Shown piece by piece: positions 1 through 5,907 of a stretch of DNA of 40,172 nucleotides. The translations under genes and the position numbers were made by a program. The stretch is from a virus. The notes below the pieces were generated by a model. It saw nothing but the letters and a program-made list of their open reading frames with translations. It was not told where the DNA came from and did not search any database. The stretch is from IMG/VR virus record IMGVR_UViG_3300033291_000004, positions 1 through 40,172 of that record; one strand, 5' to 3'. How positions within the stretch are numbered: the stretch's first letter is position 1; every line of letters begins with the position of its first letter.

Positions 1-98
1 TCGTTTAAATAGTAATATTTTGCATTTATTCCTTTTCTTTGGGACATTTCAAATTCCCCAACTTTTCCCATTTCTTCAAAATCTTTTCTATATTGTTT
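1..98. repeat. 98-bp terminal direct repeat, left copy
   Basis: These 98 bases recur exactly at the right end (40075-40172). The same reading frame continues through both copies, so this is the overlap of a circular assembly. The true circle is 40,074 bp and the ends of the window fall inside a gene. The length is compatible with an assembler k-mer overlap; a genuine short terminal redundancy is less likely. Confidence 0.95.
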
Positions 99-200
99 AA
101 TTAAATTAACTATACTTTTATGAGTTCTTTTTAATTCTCTGGCAACAATTAAACTTGTTGTTAATGGTTGATTATTTTTCAATAATACTAAATTTGACAT
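1..200 (-). CDS. Rha-family phage regulatory protein, N-terminal part (gene crosses the circle join)
   Basis: The reading frame starts at ATG 200 with a good ribosome site (AAAGGAG, about 8 nt upstream) and leaves the window at base 1; it resumes at 40074 and ends at 39876. The joined protein is 132 residues. It begins MSNLVLLKNNQPLTTSLIVA and matches the pRha family: a short N-terminal strand, a winged-helix-like RELKRTHKSIVNLIKQ segment, then FLIMMLRVKQNE and MRKWILEQK. Rha proteins are DNA-associated regulators of temperate phages that can interfere with infection. The promoter just upstream carries two palindromic operators, so the gene is probably repressed or autoregulated. The protein lacks the C-terminal domain of its paralogue at 39096-39833. 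Confidence 0.85.
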   Translation of the reverse strand, partial: MSNLVLLKNNQPLTTSLIVARELKRTHKSIVNLIKQYRKDFEEMGKVGEFEMSQRKGINAKYYYLN

Positions 201-219
201 GAATATTTTCTCCTTTATT

Positions 220-262
220 AGAATATTTATTCTATTATATATTAAAGGAATATTTATTCCAA
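220..262 (-). promoter_or_regulatory. rha promoter with two palindromic operators
   Basis: Read on the minus strand there is a -35 TTGGAA (257-262), a 17-base spacer and a perfect -10 TATAAT (234-239). Two 14-bp perfect palindromes of the same design lie on it: GGAATATTTATTCC (247-260), covering the -35 edge and spacer, and AGAATATTTATTCT (220-233), just beyond the -10. Their centres are 27 bp apart. This is the geometry of a repressor-controlled promoter. Which protein binds is unknown; the Cro-like HTH protein (4917-5093) and Rha itself are candidates. Confidence 0.75.
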
Positions 263-300
263 TACGTTTTTTAAAATTTGTAACATTATTTTTATATAAT

Positions 301-344
301 ATCAACAAAAAAGTGTAGACATCAACAAAAAAGTGTAGTATAAT
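301..344 (+). promoter_or_regulatory. early rightward promoter overlapping a 20-bp tandem repeat
   Basis: TAGACA (316-321), 17 bases, then TATAAT (339-344) make a near-consensus promoter, with transcription expected from about 351. Two tandem 20-bp units (301-320 and 321-338, the second incomplete) containing ATCAACAAAAAAGTGTAG cover the -35 and spacer. The repeat core AAAAAGTGTA recurs near 11057-11066, upstream of the second rightward operon, so it may be a site for a shared regulator. Confidence 0.7.
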
Positions 345-375
345 ATAATTATAGTAAACAAACGGAGGGGTTCAA

Positions 376-738
376 ATGAAAAGATCAGTTATAACAAGTA
401 GCGTAATGTATAAGGCCCATAAAATGACTAGAATAATGGTTAAGAAAGATTCAGGAATCCATTATAGGACACAATTAGGACTTAATATTAGATATATTAT
501 GGCACAAGATAAAGAAGCCTATCAAAAGAGAATAGACACTATAAAAGCCCTAAAATGGATAAAACAATATATTAACCATGATAACTCAATTCATAGTGAA
601 GAAATGACAAATATAATAAATAAAATGAATTATGATTTAATGATAAGACATTTTTATTGGGGCAAAAGTTATAATGCTTGGAGTTTAGCCGGTTCTTTAG
701 TTAAAAATCACAGAAAAAATATTCAAAAGTGGGCATAG
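376..738 (+). CDS. early phage protein of unknown function, 120 aa
   Basis: First gene of the early operon, 25 bases downstream of the predicted transcription start, with the ribosome site CGGAGGGG before ATG 376. The product is basic and rich in Lys, Arg, Tyr and Trp (a WIKQYI segment in the middle and HFYWGKSYNAWSLAG near the end). It has no signal peptide and no obvious membrane segment, which would suit a small cytosolic protein binding nucleic acid or a host target. No family is recognised. Its stop codon lies in the loop of a short hairpin (AGTGGG / CCCACT, 728-745). Confidence 0.7.
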   Translation: MKRSVITSSVMYKAHKMTRIMVKKDSGIHYRTQLGLNIRYIMAQDKEAYQKRIDTIKALKWIKQYINHDNSIHSEEMTNIINKMNYDLMIRHFYWGKSYNAWSLAGSLVKNHRKNIQKWA

Positions 739-766
739 TCCCACTAAAAAGGAGGCTTGAAGCTAT

Positions 767-1021
767 ATGAATTATTATGTTTCTTATTTAATAAATGGTA
801 ATTTTAAAGTCTATGTTAGTAAAAATTTTGCTAACATAGAAGGCTTCATAAAAGATGTTAAAATAAACGAAGCTAAAATAAATATCCAACTAGTAGATTA
901 TGAGCCTAAACTATATAATCCTCTATTTATAAAAATGGAGGCTGAAAAATTAGAAAATCAGGCAAAAAATTATCAAAGATTTTTGAAACATGTACAACTA
1001 GTACAAAAAAATATAATTTAA
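767..1021 (+). CDS. early phage protein of unknown function, 84 aa
   Basis: ATG 767 follows GGAGGCTTGAAGCTAT. Bases 750-772, covering this ribosome site and start, are identical to those at 1773-1795 before another early gene. The product starts with a beta-rich stretch (YYVSYLINGNFKVYVS) and ends in a charged helix (MEAEKLENQAKNYQRFLKH). No family is recognised. It lies directly upstream of the ERF recombinase gene, so a helper role in recombination is possible, but only position suggests this. Confidence 0.65.
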   Translation: MNYYVSYLINGNFKVYVSKNFANIEGFIKDVKINEAKINIQLVDYEPKLYNPLFIKMEAEKLENQAKNYQRFLKHVQLVQKNII

Positions 1022-1040
1022 ATTAGGAGGTCATGAGATC

Positions 1041-1730
1041 ATGGCAGAAAAAAATACATTACTTCAAAAAATATTTGAAATATCTGAATTATTAGAAATT
1101 ACTAAGGATAAATCTAAGGCAGGACATTACAAATTTTATAATATTGAGGACGTTTTAACCGTCCTTAAACCACTATTAAATGAAAGAAGATTATTATTAA
1201 GATTTAAACATGGTAGCATAAGAGACAATATATATACTTTATGTCTAGAGATTTACGACTTAGAAACCGGGGAAATACTAGAGGATGAAGATAACCAATT
1301 GGTTGATACTCACCCAAAAGTTATGAGTTTGGCCCAGTCTGTAAACGTAAGCAAAACATTTTTAAAGAAAAATATGTTAAATAATTTATTTAACATTAAA
1401 GAGCCAGACCCTGATTATGACCCAACACAACCACCAAAACCAAAAAAACCACCACAACCGCCAAGACAACCGCAAAAACCACCAGCACCAAATAACAAAA
1501 TTGATAATAACGATATTAAATATTTTTATGCTGTGTTTAACAAGAAGTTTGAAAAGGCTCGATTAGATACTGAAATAGACGACTTAATTAAAAAAGCCTT
1601 TAAGGTTGAAAGCAAGAAAGATATTCTAAAGAATGATCTAAGAAAAATGATTGAATATGCAGACAAAGCCACTCCAGAGGAAATTATCAAAACTTTAAAC
1701 GATAAGATCGCAAAAAATAATAAAAAATAA
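1041..1730 (+). CDS. erf: ERF-family single-strand annealing protein (recombinase)
   Basis: The N-terminal 120 residues match the ERF superfamily: a leading helix, the signature YKFYNIEDVLTVLKPLLNE (about 30-48), a beta region (LCLEIYDLETGEIL) and a closing helix with MSLAQSVNVSKTFLKKNML (95-112) at the place of the usual conserved segment before LFNI. A proline-rich linker (about 130-150, PPKPKKPPQPP) leads to a charged helical C-terminal domain (160-229). ERF proteins bind single-stranded DNA and anneal complementary strands, supporting phage recombination, repair and circularisation. The partner nuclease may be the VRR-NUC protein at 5303-5611. A 10-bp perfect hairpin follows the stop codon. 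Confidence 0.82.
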   Translation: MAEKNTLLQKIFEISELLEITKDKSKAGHYKFYNIEDVLTVLKPLLNERRLLLRFKHGSIRDNIYTLCLEIYDLETGEILEDEDNQLVDTHPKVMSLAQSVNVSKTFLKKNMLNNLFNIKEPDPDYDPTQPPKPKKPPQPPRQPQKPPAPNNKIDNNDIKYFYAVFNKKFEKARLDTEIDDLIKKAFKVESKKDILKNDLRKMIEYADKATPEEIIKTLNDKIAKNNKK

Positions 1731-1735
1731 AAATG

Positions 1736-1760
1736 AGTTGGTCGGGATTTCCGACCAACT
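1736..1760 (+). other. intercistronic hairpin after erf
   Basis: AGTTGGTCGG and CCGACCAACT form a perfect 10-bp stem around the loop GATTT. No T-tract follows, so it is more likely an mRNA stability or processing element, or a weak attenuator, than a classical terminator. Confidence 0.6.
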
Positions 1761-1789
1761 GAAATAAATCTTAGGAGGCTTGAAGCTAT

Positions 1790-2164
1790 ATGAATAAAAA
1801 TTTTGTCAATGATCTGAGTCTTGAAGAACTCAGATCATTAAAAAAAGATGTTGACGAAAGGATTCAAAGAGAAGACCCAGCAATTGAAAGATTTTTTTAT
1901 TTTATTATTGATACTGGAACTGAAAATCAAAAAAGTTATGAAATATGGTTAGGTCATGGAAAAATTGATAGAACAATAAGTTATTATTATAAAACAAAAA
2001 ATAATCGTATTTATACTAAAAATAATTCTCTACAGGACTATTGGGAAATTAGCCTAAAAGAATTTATTAATCAAATAACTAAAGTTCACGAAAGAATAGA
2101 TAAGGAAGATTTAAGCAAAATAAAAACTGAAATATTAAGGTTAAGGAGGGAATTAAGAAAATGA
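1790..2164 (+). CDS. early phage protein of unknown function, 124 aa
   Basis: ATG 1790 follows the same GGAGGCTTGAAGCTAT leader that precedes the gene at 767. The product is charged, with an N-terminal helix (LSLEELRSLKKDVDERIQRE), a middle part resembling a small beta fold (SYEIWLGHGKIDRTISYYYK) and a C-terminal coiled-coil-like helix (KIKTEILRLRRELRK). The start of the coding region carries a perfect 12-bp inverted repeat (1808-1819 with 1828-1839, 8-base loop), which could fold in the mRNA and affect translation. No family is recognised. Its stop overlaps the start of the next gene. Confidence 0.7.
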   Translation: MNKNFVNDLSLEELRSLKKDVDERIQREDPAIERFFYFIIDTGTENQKSYEIWLGHGKIDRTISYYYKTKNNRIYTKNNSLQDYWEISLKEFINQITKVHERIDKEDLSKIKTEILRLRRELRK

Positions 2165-2544
2165 TAAAAAAATGTAGGTATTGCGGCAGTCAGGTAATTT
2201 TTACACAAAATAAATTTAGCTTTATTTATAAATGTACTAAGTGCGATGCCTATGTAGGAGTTCACAAAAAAACTCAGGTTCCATTGGGTACGTTAGCCAA
2301 TAAAGAATTAAGGCACTGGCGAGGAATGGCCCATATACATTTTGATTTACTATGGAGATATAAAAAGTTTGAAATGAAAGATAAAAACGGTAGGCATAAG
2401 GCTTATGCTTGGCTTGCTAAAGAAATGGGAATCAAAAAAAATGATTGCCATATAGCAAGATTTGACATAGACGAATGTAAAAAAGTTATAGAAATATGTC
2501 TACCACACTATAAAAAAATTTTAAAAAAAATAAAGGAGAGTTAA
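2161..2544 (+). CDS. zinc-finger protein of the DUF3268 type
   Basis: The protein opens with a four-cysteine zinc ribbon (CRYCG near residue 5, CTKCDAYVG near 29), then KTQVPLGTLANKELRHWR, HIHFDLLWR, HKAYAWLAKEMGI and a closing FDIDECKKVIEIC. This order of motifs is that of the DUF3268 zinc-finger phage proteins; the family's function is not established to my knowledge. It overlaps the upstream gene by 4 bases (ATGA) with GGAGG in the end of that gene, so the two are translationally coupled. A role in DNA recombination or replication is inferred only from its early-operon neighbours. Confidence 0.8.
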   Translation: MIKKCRYCGSQVIFTQNKFSFIYKCTKCDAYVGVHKKTQVPLGTLANKELRHWRGMAHIHFDLLWRYKKFEMKDKNGRHKAYAWLAKEMGIKKNDCHIARFDIDECKKVIEICLPHYKKILKKIKES

Positions 2545-2549
2545 AAATT

Positions 2550-2981
2550 ATGAATGATAAAGCAATAGCAATTACTTATGAAAATCAAGATCAAATAATT
2601 ATAAAAAAATTATTACGTCTTGATGTAGTAGAGAATGACTGTAGTATTGAAAGGAGATTTTACGATCAGGATAAAAAAATATGGTACAAAATTACAATAA
2701 AAAGGGAAGGAAAAAATAAATTTAGTGCAAATGATAAAGTATTTATTAAACCCAATGATGATAGCGACATCATTGGGGGGATTCATAATTTTGATACTGA
2801 CGAGGCATTAATACATAATTTTGGATACAAAATCAATTATTCTAAATGTTGGAATAATAAAATAAAAGGGATTATCAGAAGAATTGGAATAAATAATTTT
2901 TTCCTAATAGAAGATATTGAAAATATAGGAAAAATGTATATATTTAATAATACATATGATGAAATGAATAAGATGGAATAA
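2550..2981 (+). CDS. early phage protein of unknown function, 143 aa
   Basis: Starts 5 bases after the DUF3268 gene stop, with an AAAGGAGAG ribosome site. The product looks beta-rich, with repeated short strands (YKITIKREGKNKFSANDKVF, KGIIRRIGINNFFLIEDIEN) and acidic turns, perhaps an OB- or barrel-like fold. No cysteine motif, signal peptide or membrane segment is visible. Its position among recombination genes would allow a single-strand DNA binding role, but no conserved SSB motif was identified. Confidence 0.65.
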   Translation: MNDKAIAITYENQDQIIIKKLLRLDVVENDCSIERRFYDQDKKIWYKITIKREGKNKFSANDKVFIKPNDDSDIIGGIHNFDTDEALIHNFGYKINYSKCWNNKIKGIIRRIGINNFFLIEDIENIGKMYIFNNTYDEMNKME

Positions 2982-3012
2982 TATGTAAACAACCTGAGGA
3001 AGGAGCAAAATA

Positions 3013-3177
3013 ATGGAAATTACACAAGTTATTGAACAATTAGAAACAGAAATTAAAAATTTGAGAGAAGAAAATAAAAAATTAAAGAAAAAATATTATG
3101 ATGTATTAGACGAAAGAAACGAATATATGTATATAACAGAACAATTAAGAGAAGAAATAAAATATAAAGAAGTTTAA
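3013..3177 (+). CDS. small coiled-coil protein, 54 aa
   Basis: ATG 3013 follows GAGGAAGGAGC. The product MEITQVIEQLETEIKNLREE continues as an almost unbroken charged helix with a leucine/isoleucine heptad pattern to residue 35, then a Tyr-rich tail. It is likely a small dimeric coiled coil. Function unknown. It resembles the 55-aa coiled-coil protein at 3870-4037 in design. Confidence 0.6.
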   Translation: MEITQVIEQLETEIKNLREENKKLKKKYYDVLDERNEYMYITEQLREEIKYKEV

Positions 3178-3206
3178 AGATAGAATAATATGAAAGGGGT
3201 GAAATA

Positions 3207-3329
3207 ATGGATAATTCAGGGGCATCCAAGACATTTATTTGTAAAGGTTGCGGAGCAACAGTTATTACAACTATAAAAGAATTAATTGATAGCGAACTTT
3301 GTTCTGACTGTCATAAAAAGAAAAAATAA
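3207..3329 (+). CDS. zinc-ribbon micro-protein, 40 aa
   Basis: ATG 3207 follows GAAAGGGGTGA. The product carries two CxxC pairs (CKGC at 12-15 and CSDC at 32-35) and a lysine tail, the minimal pattern of a zinc ribbon. Proteins of this kind often modulate transcription or bind nucleic acid; nothing more specific can be seen. It is followed at once by an 18-bp inverted repeat. Confidence 0.55.
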   Translation: MDNSGASKTFICKGCGATVITTIKELIDSELCSDCHKKKK

Positions 3330-3333
3330 TAAA

Positions 3334-3351
3334 TGGGGGAATAATCCCCCA
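3334..3351. repeat. 18-bp hairpin element TGGGGGAATAATCCCCCA, copy 1
   Basis: A 7-bp perfect stem with a 4-base loop between two early cistrons. The exact reverse complement occurs at 27347-27364 after the major capsid gene. No T-tract follows here, so an mRNA processing or stability role is more likely than termination. Confidence 0.65.
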
Positions 3352-3365
3352 GAAAGGATCCAAAA

Positions 3366-3716
3366 ATGAAAAATAAAATAAAAGAATTAATTTATAATTT
3401 ACTGAAAGATAGGAATGATTTAATAACTGATTTTATAAATATAGAAGAAATGTTAGATAAAAACAATATTGATTTTGAGGGCGACTCTATTATTCGTACT
3501 AGCAATTATGGAGATATATATTTTTGGGTGGGTATGTCTCAAGATTTTGCGGATGCAATTATAGAGCTTAAAGAGGAAGAAAAAATAGATTTTGAGGCGT
3601 GCGGTTTAGGAATATATTTATTAGGTGGTAAAGTCTTAAAATTCCCTATAGTTGAAAAAAAACAAATATATGATAAGCCGCATTGGTTACCAGTAATAAT
3701 AAAATTAATGAGGTGA
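3366..3716 (+). CDS. early phage protein of unknown function, 116 aa
   Basis: ATG 3366 follows AGAAAGGATCC. The product starts with an amphipathic helix (IKELIYNLLKDRNDLITDFINIEEML) and then alternates strands and acidic helices (YGDIYFWVGMSQDFADAIIELKEEEKI). It has the look of a small soluble alpha/beta protein. No family is recognised. A GAGGTGAT ribosome site for the next gene overlaps its stop. Confidence 0.65.
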   Translation: MKNKIKELIYNLLKDRNDLITDFINIEEMLDKNNIDFEGDSIIRTSNYGDIYFWVGMSQDFADAIIELKEEEKIDFEACGLGIYLLGGKVLKFPIVEKKQIYDKPHWLPVIIKLMR

Positions 3717-3721
3717 TATTT

Positions 3722-3880
3722 ATGTGTGATATTTTAGATTTTTTAGACAAGGATATATTAAAAAAAGAAATTGCTGAACAAAAGAAAAGAAAGATCATTA
3801 TTGAAAAAATTAATAGTCAAGATAAAGAAAACTATGTCAAAAAATTAAAAGAGGAGCTGAATAAATATAATGAAAAATAA
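3722..3880 (+). CDS. small charged helical protein, 52 aa
   Basis: ATG 3722 is chosen over an upstream in-frame codon because GAGGTGAT lies at the right distance. The product (MCDILDFLDKDILKKEIAEQ, then lysine-rich helix) is almost all predicted helix. Function unknown. Its end overlaps the next gene by 11 bases. Confidence 0.55.
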   Translation: MCDILDFLDKDILKKEIAEQKKRKIIIEKINSQDKENYVKKLKEELNKYNEK

Positions 3881-4037
3881 TCAAGAAGTTAGTTTATTAA
3901 AAAAATTAATTGAAAGCTTAGAAAGACGAAACGTTATATTAGATGACATAATACAGGAATTAGAAGTTATAAATAAAATTCAAGAAGAACATATAAAAGA
4001 ATTAGAGACAAAATTAAAGGAGGCCGAAAAACGATGA
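3870..4037 (+). CDS. small coiled-coil protein, 55 aa
   Basis: ATG 3870 lies inside the end of the previous gene, with GAGGAGC just upstream. The product is a continuous leucine/isoleucine heptad helix (LLKKLIESLERRNVILDDII and onwards), so a dimeric coiled coil is likely. The stop overlaps the start of the Nudix gene (ATGA), implying coupled translation. Confidence 0.6.
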   Translation: MKNNQEVSLLKKLIESLERRNVILDDIIQELEVINKIQEEHIKELETKLKEAEKR

Positions 4038-4504
4038 AAAATTTTAGAATTATATCAGATGGTAAGGTATATTGGATAAGTAGACATTTAGCCGTTGCAG
4101 TGTTTATTTATACCAGAAAAAACGGAAAAACTTATATTTTAGCTAATCAAAGAGGGCCGGGGACTCCTGATTTTCAGGGATTTTGGAACTGTCCCTGCGG
4201 CTACTTAGATTTTGATGAAACCCTTAACGAGGCCGCCGCAAGGGAATTAAAGGAAGAAACAGGATATAATATAAAACCTGAGAGATTAGAAATGTTCTAT
4301 ATAAATAGTGACCCGGATTCAAATAAACAAAATGTTACTGTACGTTTTAAGGCCCTTGTTGCAAGCCTTCAAACAGAAAATTTAACGATGAAGTATTCAG
4401 AAAAAAACGAAGTACAATGTGTTAAATGGATAGATATAAATGAATTAAATAAATATAAATGGGCCTTTAATCATGACAAAATTATTAAGGAGTGGATTAA
4501 ATGA
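4034..4504 (+). CDS. Nudix hydrolase
   Basis: A full-length single-domain Nudix protein of 156 residues. The Nudix box G(x5)E(x7)REL(x)EE(x)G is complete at residues 56-77 (GYLDFDETLNEAAARELKEE continues with TG), with the catalytic glutamates of the REL-KEE core. A W-N-C-P-C segment stands just before the box. Nudix enzymes hydrolyse nucleoside diphosphates linked to another group. In phages they can clear damaged nucleotides, act on NAD-type or capped molecules, or adjust nucleotide pools. The substrate cannot be told from sequence. It is coupled to its neighbours by short overlaps on both sides. Confidence 0.9.
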   Translation: MKNFRIISDGKVYWISRHLAVAVFIYTRKNGKTYILANQRGPGTPDFQGFWNCPCGYLDFDETLNEAAARELKEETGYNIKPERLEMFYINSDPDSNKQNVTVRFKALVASLQTENLTMKYSEKNEVQCVKWIDINELNKYKWAFNHDKIIKEWIK

Positions 4505-4734
4505 TTACCGGATTAATTAATTATATAGATGAAGTTTATGGAGCATATTTAAGATTAAAAGCATTGACTAATTGTGAAGATGGATATTTAAATAAATTAG
4601 CAGAAGAGGCAAGCGAAAGAAATATAACTCTTTTAGAGCTTATAAACGAAAAAATAACAGAAGTTTATTATCCTAAAAAGAAAAAAATTAGTATTTTTAA
4701 AAAATTATTTAGAAGGAAAAACACAAAGAAATAA
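4501..4734 (+). CDS. early phage protein of unknown function, 77 aa
   Basis: Overlaps the Nudix stop by 4 bases, with AAGGAG upstream inside that gene. The first 60 residues are predicted helix (INYIDEVYGAYLRLKALTN) and the C-terminus is a strongly basic tail (KKKKISIFKKLFRRKNTKK) that could bind nucleic acid or membrane. No family is recognised. Confidence 0.6.
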   Translation: MITGLINYIDEVYGAYLRLKALTNCEDGYLNKLAEEASERNITLLELINEKITEVYYPKKKKISIFKKLFRRKNTKK

Positions 4735-4750
4735 TTGGGGGTGTATTTAA

Positions 4751-4924
4751 ATGAATAAAAAAGTGGTTAAGGTACAATACCACCCACCATATAGCCGCAG
4801 AATTATATTACCTAAAGATTTTTGTAATTATCTTGAGATAGGCCCGGATGATTATGTTTCAATAGAAATAGATCAGGTTAATAAGTCTATGATCTTGAAG
4901 AAACGAGGTAACAAAAATGAATGA
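4751..4924 (+). CDS. AbrB/SpoVT-type swapped-hairpin DNA-binding protein, 57 aa
   Basis: ATG 4751 follows TTGGGGGTG. The product (KVVKVQYHPPYSRRIILPKD, then YLEIGPDDYVSIEIDQ and MILKKRG) has the AbrB pattern: a strand, a basic turn ending in a LPKD corner, a short helix, G-[DE]-x-V and a last strand. AbrB proteins dimerise through swapped hairpins and bind AT-rich DNA, as transition-state regulators or antitoxins. No toxin partner is evident. The next gene overlaps it by 8 bases, making a two-regulator unit at the end of the early operon. A second AbrB-like gene lies at 7778. Confidence 0.7.
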   Translation: MNKKVVKVQYHPPYSRRIILPKDFCNYLEIGPDDYVSIEIDQVNKSMILKKRGNKNE

Positions 4925-5093
4925 TTTAAAATTATTATTAGCCAAAAATAAAATAACTATTAGAAAATTAGCAAAAGAATGTAATGTTACCGACTATAGA
5001 ATGGGCCAAAAAATCAGGGATAAAAGGCTTAATTTAAAAGAAATAAAGATCATATTAGAAATGTTAGATATGAAGTTTGAAGATGTATTTTAA
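4917..5093 (+). CDS. Cro/XRE-like helix-turn-helix regulator, 58 aa
   Basis: The product starts MNDLKLLLAKNKITIRKLAK and continues to ECNVTDYRMGQKIRDKRLNL and ILEMLDMKFEDVF. This is a minimal XRE fold: an entry helix, the helix-turn-helix ITIRKLAKECNVTDYRMGQKI, and the closing helix with the usual IEDVF-like ending. It is long enough for a Cro-like dimer only. It is the most plausible ligand for the palindromic operators at 220-260, although that link is inferred. A promoter for a short transcript lies within its last codons. Confidence 0.7.
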   Translation: MNDLKLLLAKNKITIRKLAKECNVTDYRMGQKIRDKRLNLKEIKIILEMLDMKFEDVF

Positions 5094-5104
5094 TATGATA
5101 TAAT
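5077..5104 (+). promoter_or_regulatory. promoter for a short RNA at the end of the early operon
   Basis: TTGAAG (5077-5082), 16 bases, then an extended -10 TGATATAAT (5096-5104). Transcription from about 5111 would meet the 17-bp hairpin at 5143-5179 with no reading frame in between, so it would make a short non-coding RNA. The 12-mer TGATATAATGGA is repeated exactly at 27615-27626, in front of another structured non-coding region. Confidence 0.5.
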
Positions 5105-5142
5105 GGATTTGTGAATTCCATTGTAAGTTAATTTATTTGTGA

Positions 5143-5179
5143 TAAGGGCCGGAAATGTATTTTACATTTCCGGCCCTTA
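5143..5179. terminator. 17-bp perfect hairpin between convergent operons
   Basis: The arms 5143-5159 and 5163-5179 (TAAGGGCCGGAAATGTA and its complement) pair perfectly around a 3-base loop. It is by far the most GC-rich and longest stem nearby. There is no T-run, so it may be a strong roadblock, an RNA stabiliser or the body of a short RNA as much as a terminator. Confidence 0.6.
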
Positions 5180-5230
5180 GAATATATAATTTAAAATTTT
5201 CGGTATATTTTGGACTATTTTTATTATATC

Positions 5231-5260
5231 ATAAAGCCCGATAAATTTATCGGGCTTTAT
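5231..5260. terminator. 30-bp perfect palindrome, bidirectional terminator
   Basis: ATAAAGCCCGATAAA is followed directly by its reverse complement. The GC core is flanked by A and T runs on both sides, as in a bidirectional terminator. It stands exactly where the rightward early operon meets the leftward nuclease-helicase operon. Nothing else is seen in the 5180-5302 spacer. Confidence 0.75.
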
Positions 5261-5302
5261 AGAGTGACAATAACAATTTTTTTTATGTATATGCTGTGTT
5301 GA

Positions 5303-5611
5303 TTATATCACTTTTTTTACATCTGTAAAATCATAGGCTATTATTGCCTTAAAACCGTTATTTTCCATTTGTTTTTTAAAATTTAATTGATTTTTTGATG
5401 GCCGACCTCCGGGTTTTTTTACTTCAATAAAAATTGTTTGTCCATCTTTGAAAGCTATCAGATCAGAAAATCCAACCGGAAGGCCAGTGTCAAAATACCG
5501 GCCATCCTCCATTTTTACTTTTCCGACATTTACCCGGAAGGTAATCCATCCTAGCTTTGATAATTCTAGCCTGATTATGTTTTGTATATCATGTTCAGTC
5601 AAAATTTTCAC
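5303..5611 (-). CDS. VRR-NUC domain nuclease
   Basis: A single VRR-NUC domain of 102 residues: an N-terminal helix with glutamate (TEHDIQNIIRLELSKLGW), VGFSDLIAF with the metal-binding aspartate, FIEVKKPGGRPSKNQLNFKK with the E-x-K core and a conserved glutamine, and a final strand (AIIAYDFTDVKKVI). VRR-NUC enzymes are PD-(D/E)xK-type nucleases that act on branched or flapped DNA; in phages they accompany helicases in replication and recombination. It is the last gene of the leftward operon, overlapping its upstream neighbour by 4 bases. Confidence 0.88.
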   Translation of the reverse strand: MKILTEHDIQNIIRLELSKLGWITFRVNVGKVKMEDGRYFDTGLPVGFSDLIAFKDGQTIFIEVKKPGGRPSKNQLNFKKQMENNGFKAIIAYDFTDVKKVI

Positions 5612-5907
5612 CTTCTTAATTTTTTTAATTTTATTTTTTCTCTACATTTTGAACAAATTTTATATTTGCTATCTCTTGGATTTAAGCAACGTATACATAA
5701 ATTATTTTCTTCAGAATATTTTTTATTAGTTTTATATCTATTTTTATAATATTCTTTATCATGTTTTTTCTTTCGATACTCTGAGTTTAAATAATTATGT
5801 TGATCTCTACAATCCAAACATAATATAAAAGATTTAAATTTGGGTTTTCCGCATCTTACGCATAAACCCAAATTTTTACGAAAATAATATAATTTTTTAT
5901 TTGCCAT
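5608..5907 (-). CDS. double zinc-ribbon protein
   Basis: Two similar four-cysteine units are visible, CVRCGKPKFKSFILCLDC and CIRCLNPRDSKYKICSKC, separated by a highly basic Lys/Tyr-rich spacer (YRKKKHDKEYYKNRYKTNKK). This indicates two zinc ribbons joined by a nucleic-acid-binding linker. Proteins of this pattern are common in Firmicutes phages, but their role is not known to me. Start 5907 (MANKKLYYF) is preferred; an alternative ATG at 5934 has its ribosome site too close. It is embedded in an operon with a helicase and a nuclease. Confidence 0.7.
   Translation of the reverse strand: MANKKLYYFRKNLGLCVRCGKPKFKSFILCLDCRDQHNYLNSEYRKKKHDKEYYKNRYKTNKKYSEENNLCIRCLNPRDSKYKICSKCREKIKLKKLRR

Noticed and set aside
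301-338. CRISPR-like direct repeat
   Set aside because: Only two directly adjacent 20-bp units with no spacers; explained better as a promoter-associated regulatory repeat.
4751-5093. Toxin-antitoxin pair (AbrB-like protein plus following gene)
   Set aside because: The second gene is a Cro-like HTH protein, not a toxin, and neither carries toxin motifs.
5448-5729. Open frame of 93 residues on the plus strand opposite the VRR-NUC and zinc-ribbon genes
   Set aside because: It runs antisense through two well-supported minus-strand genes, has no ribosome site, and its composition (Phe/Ile/Leu-rich) is typical of reversed AT-rich coding sequence.
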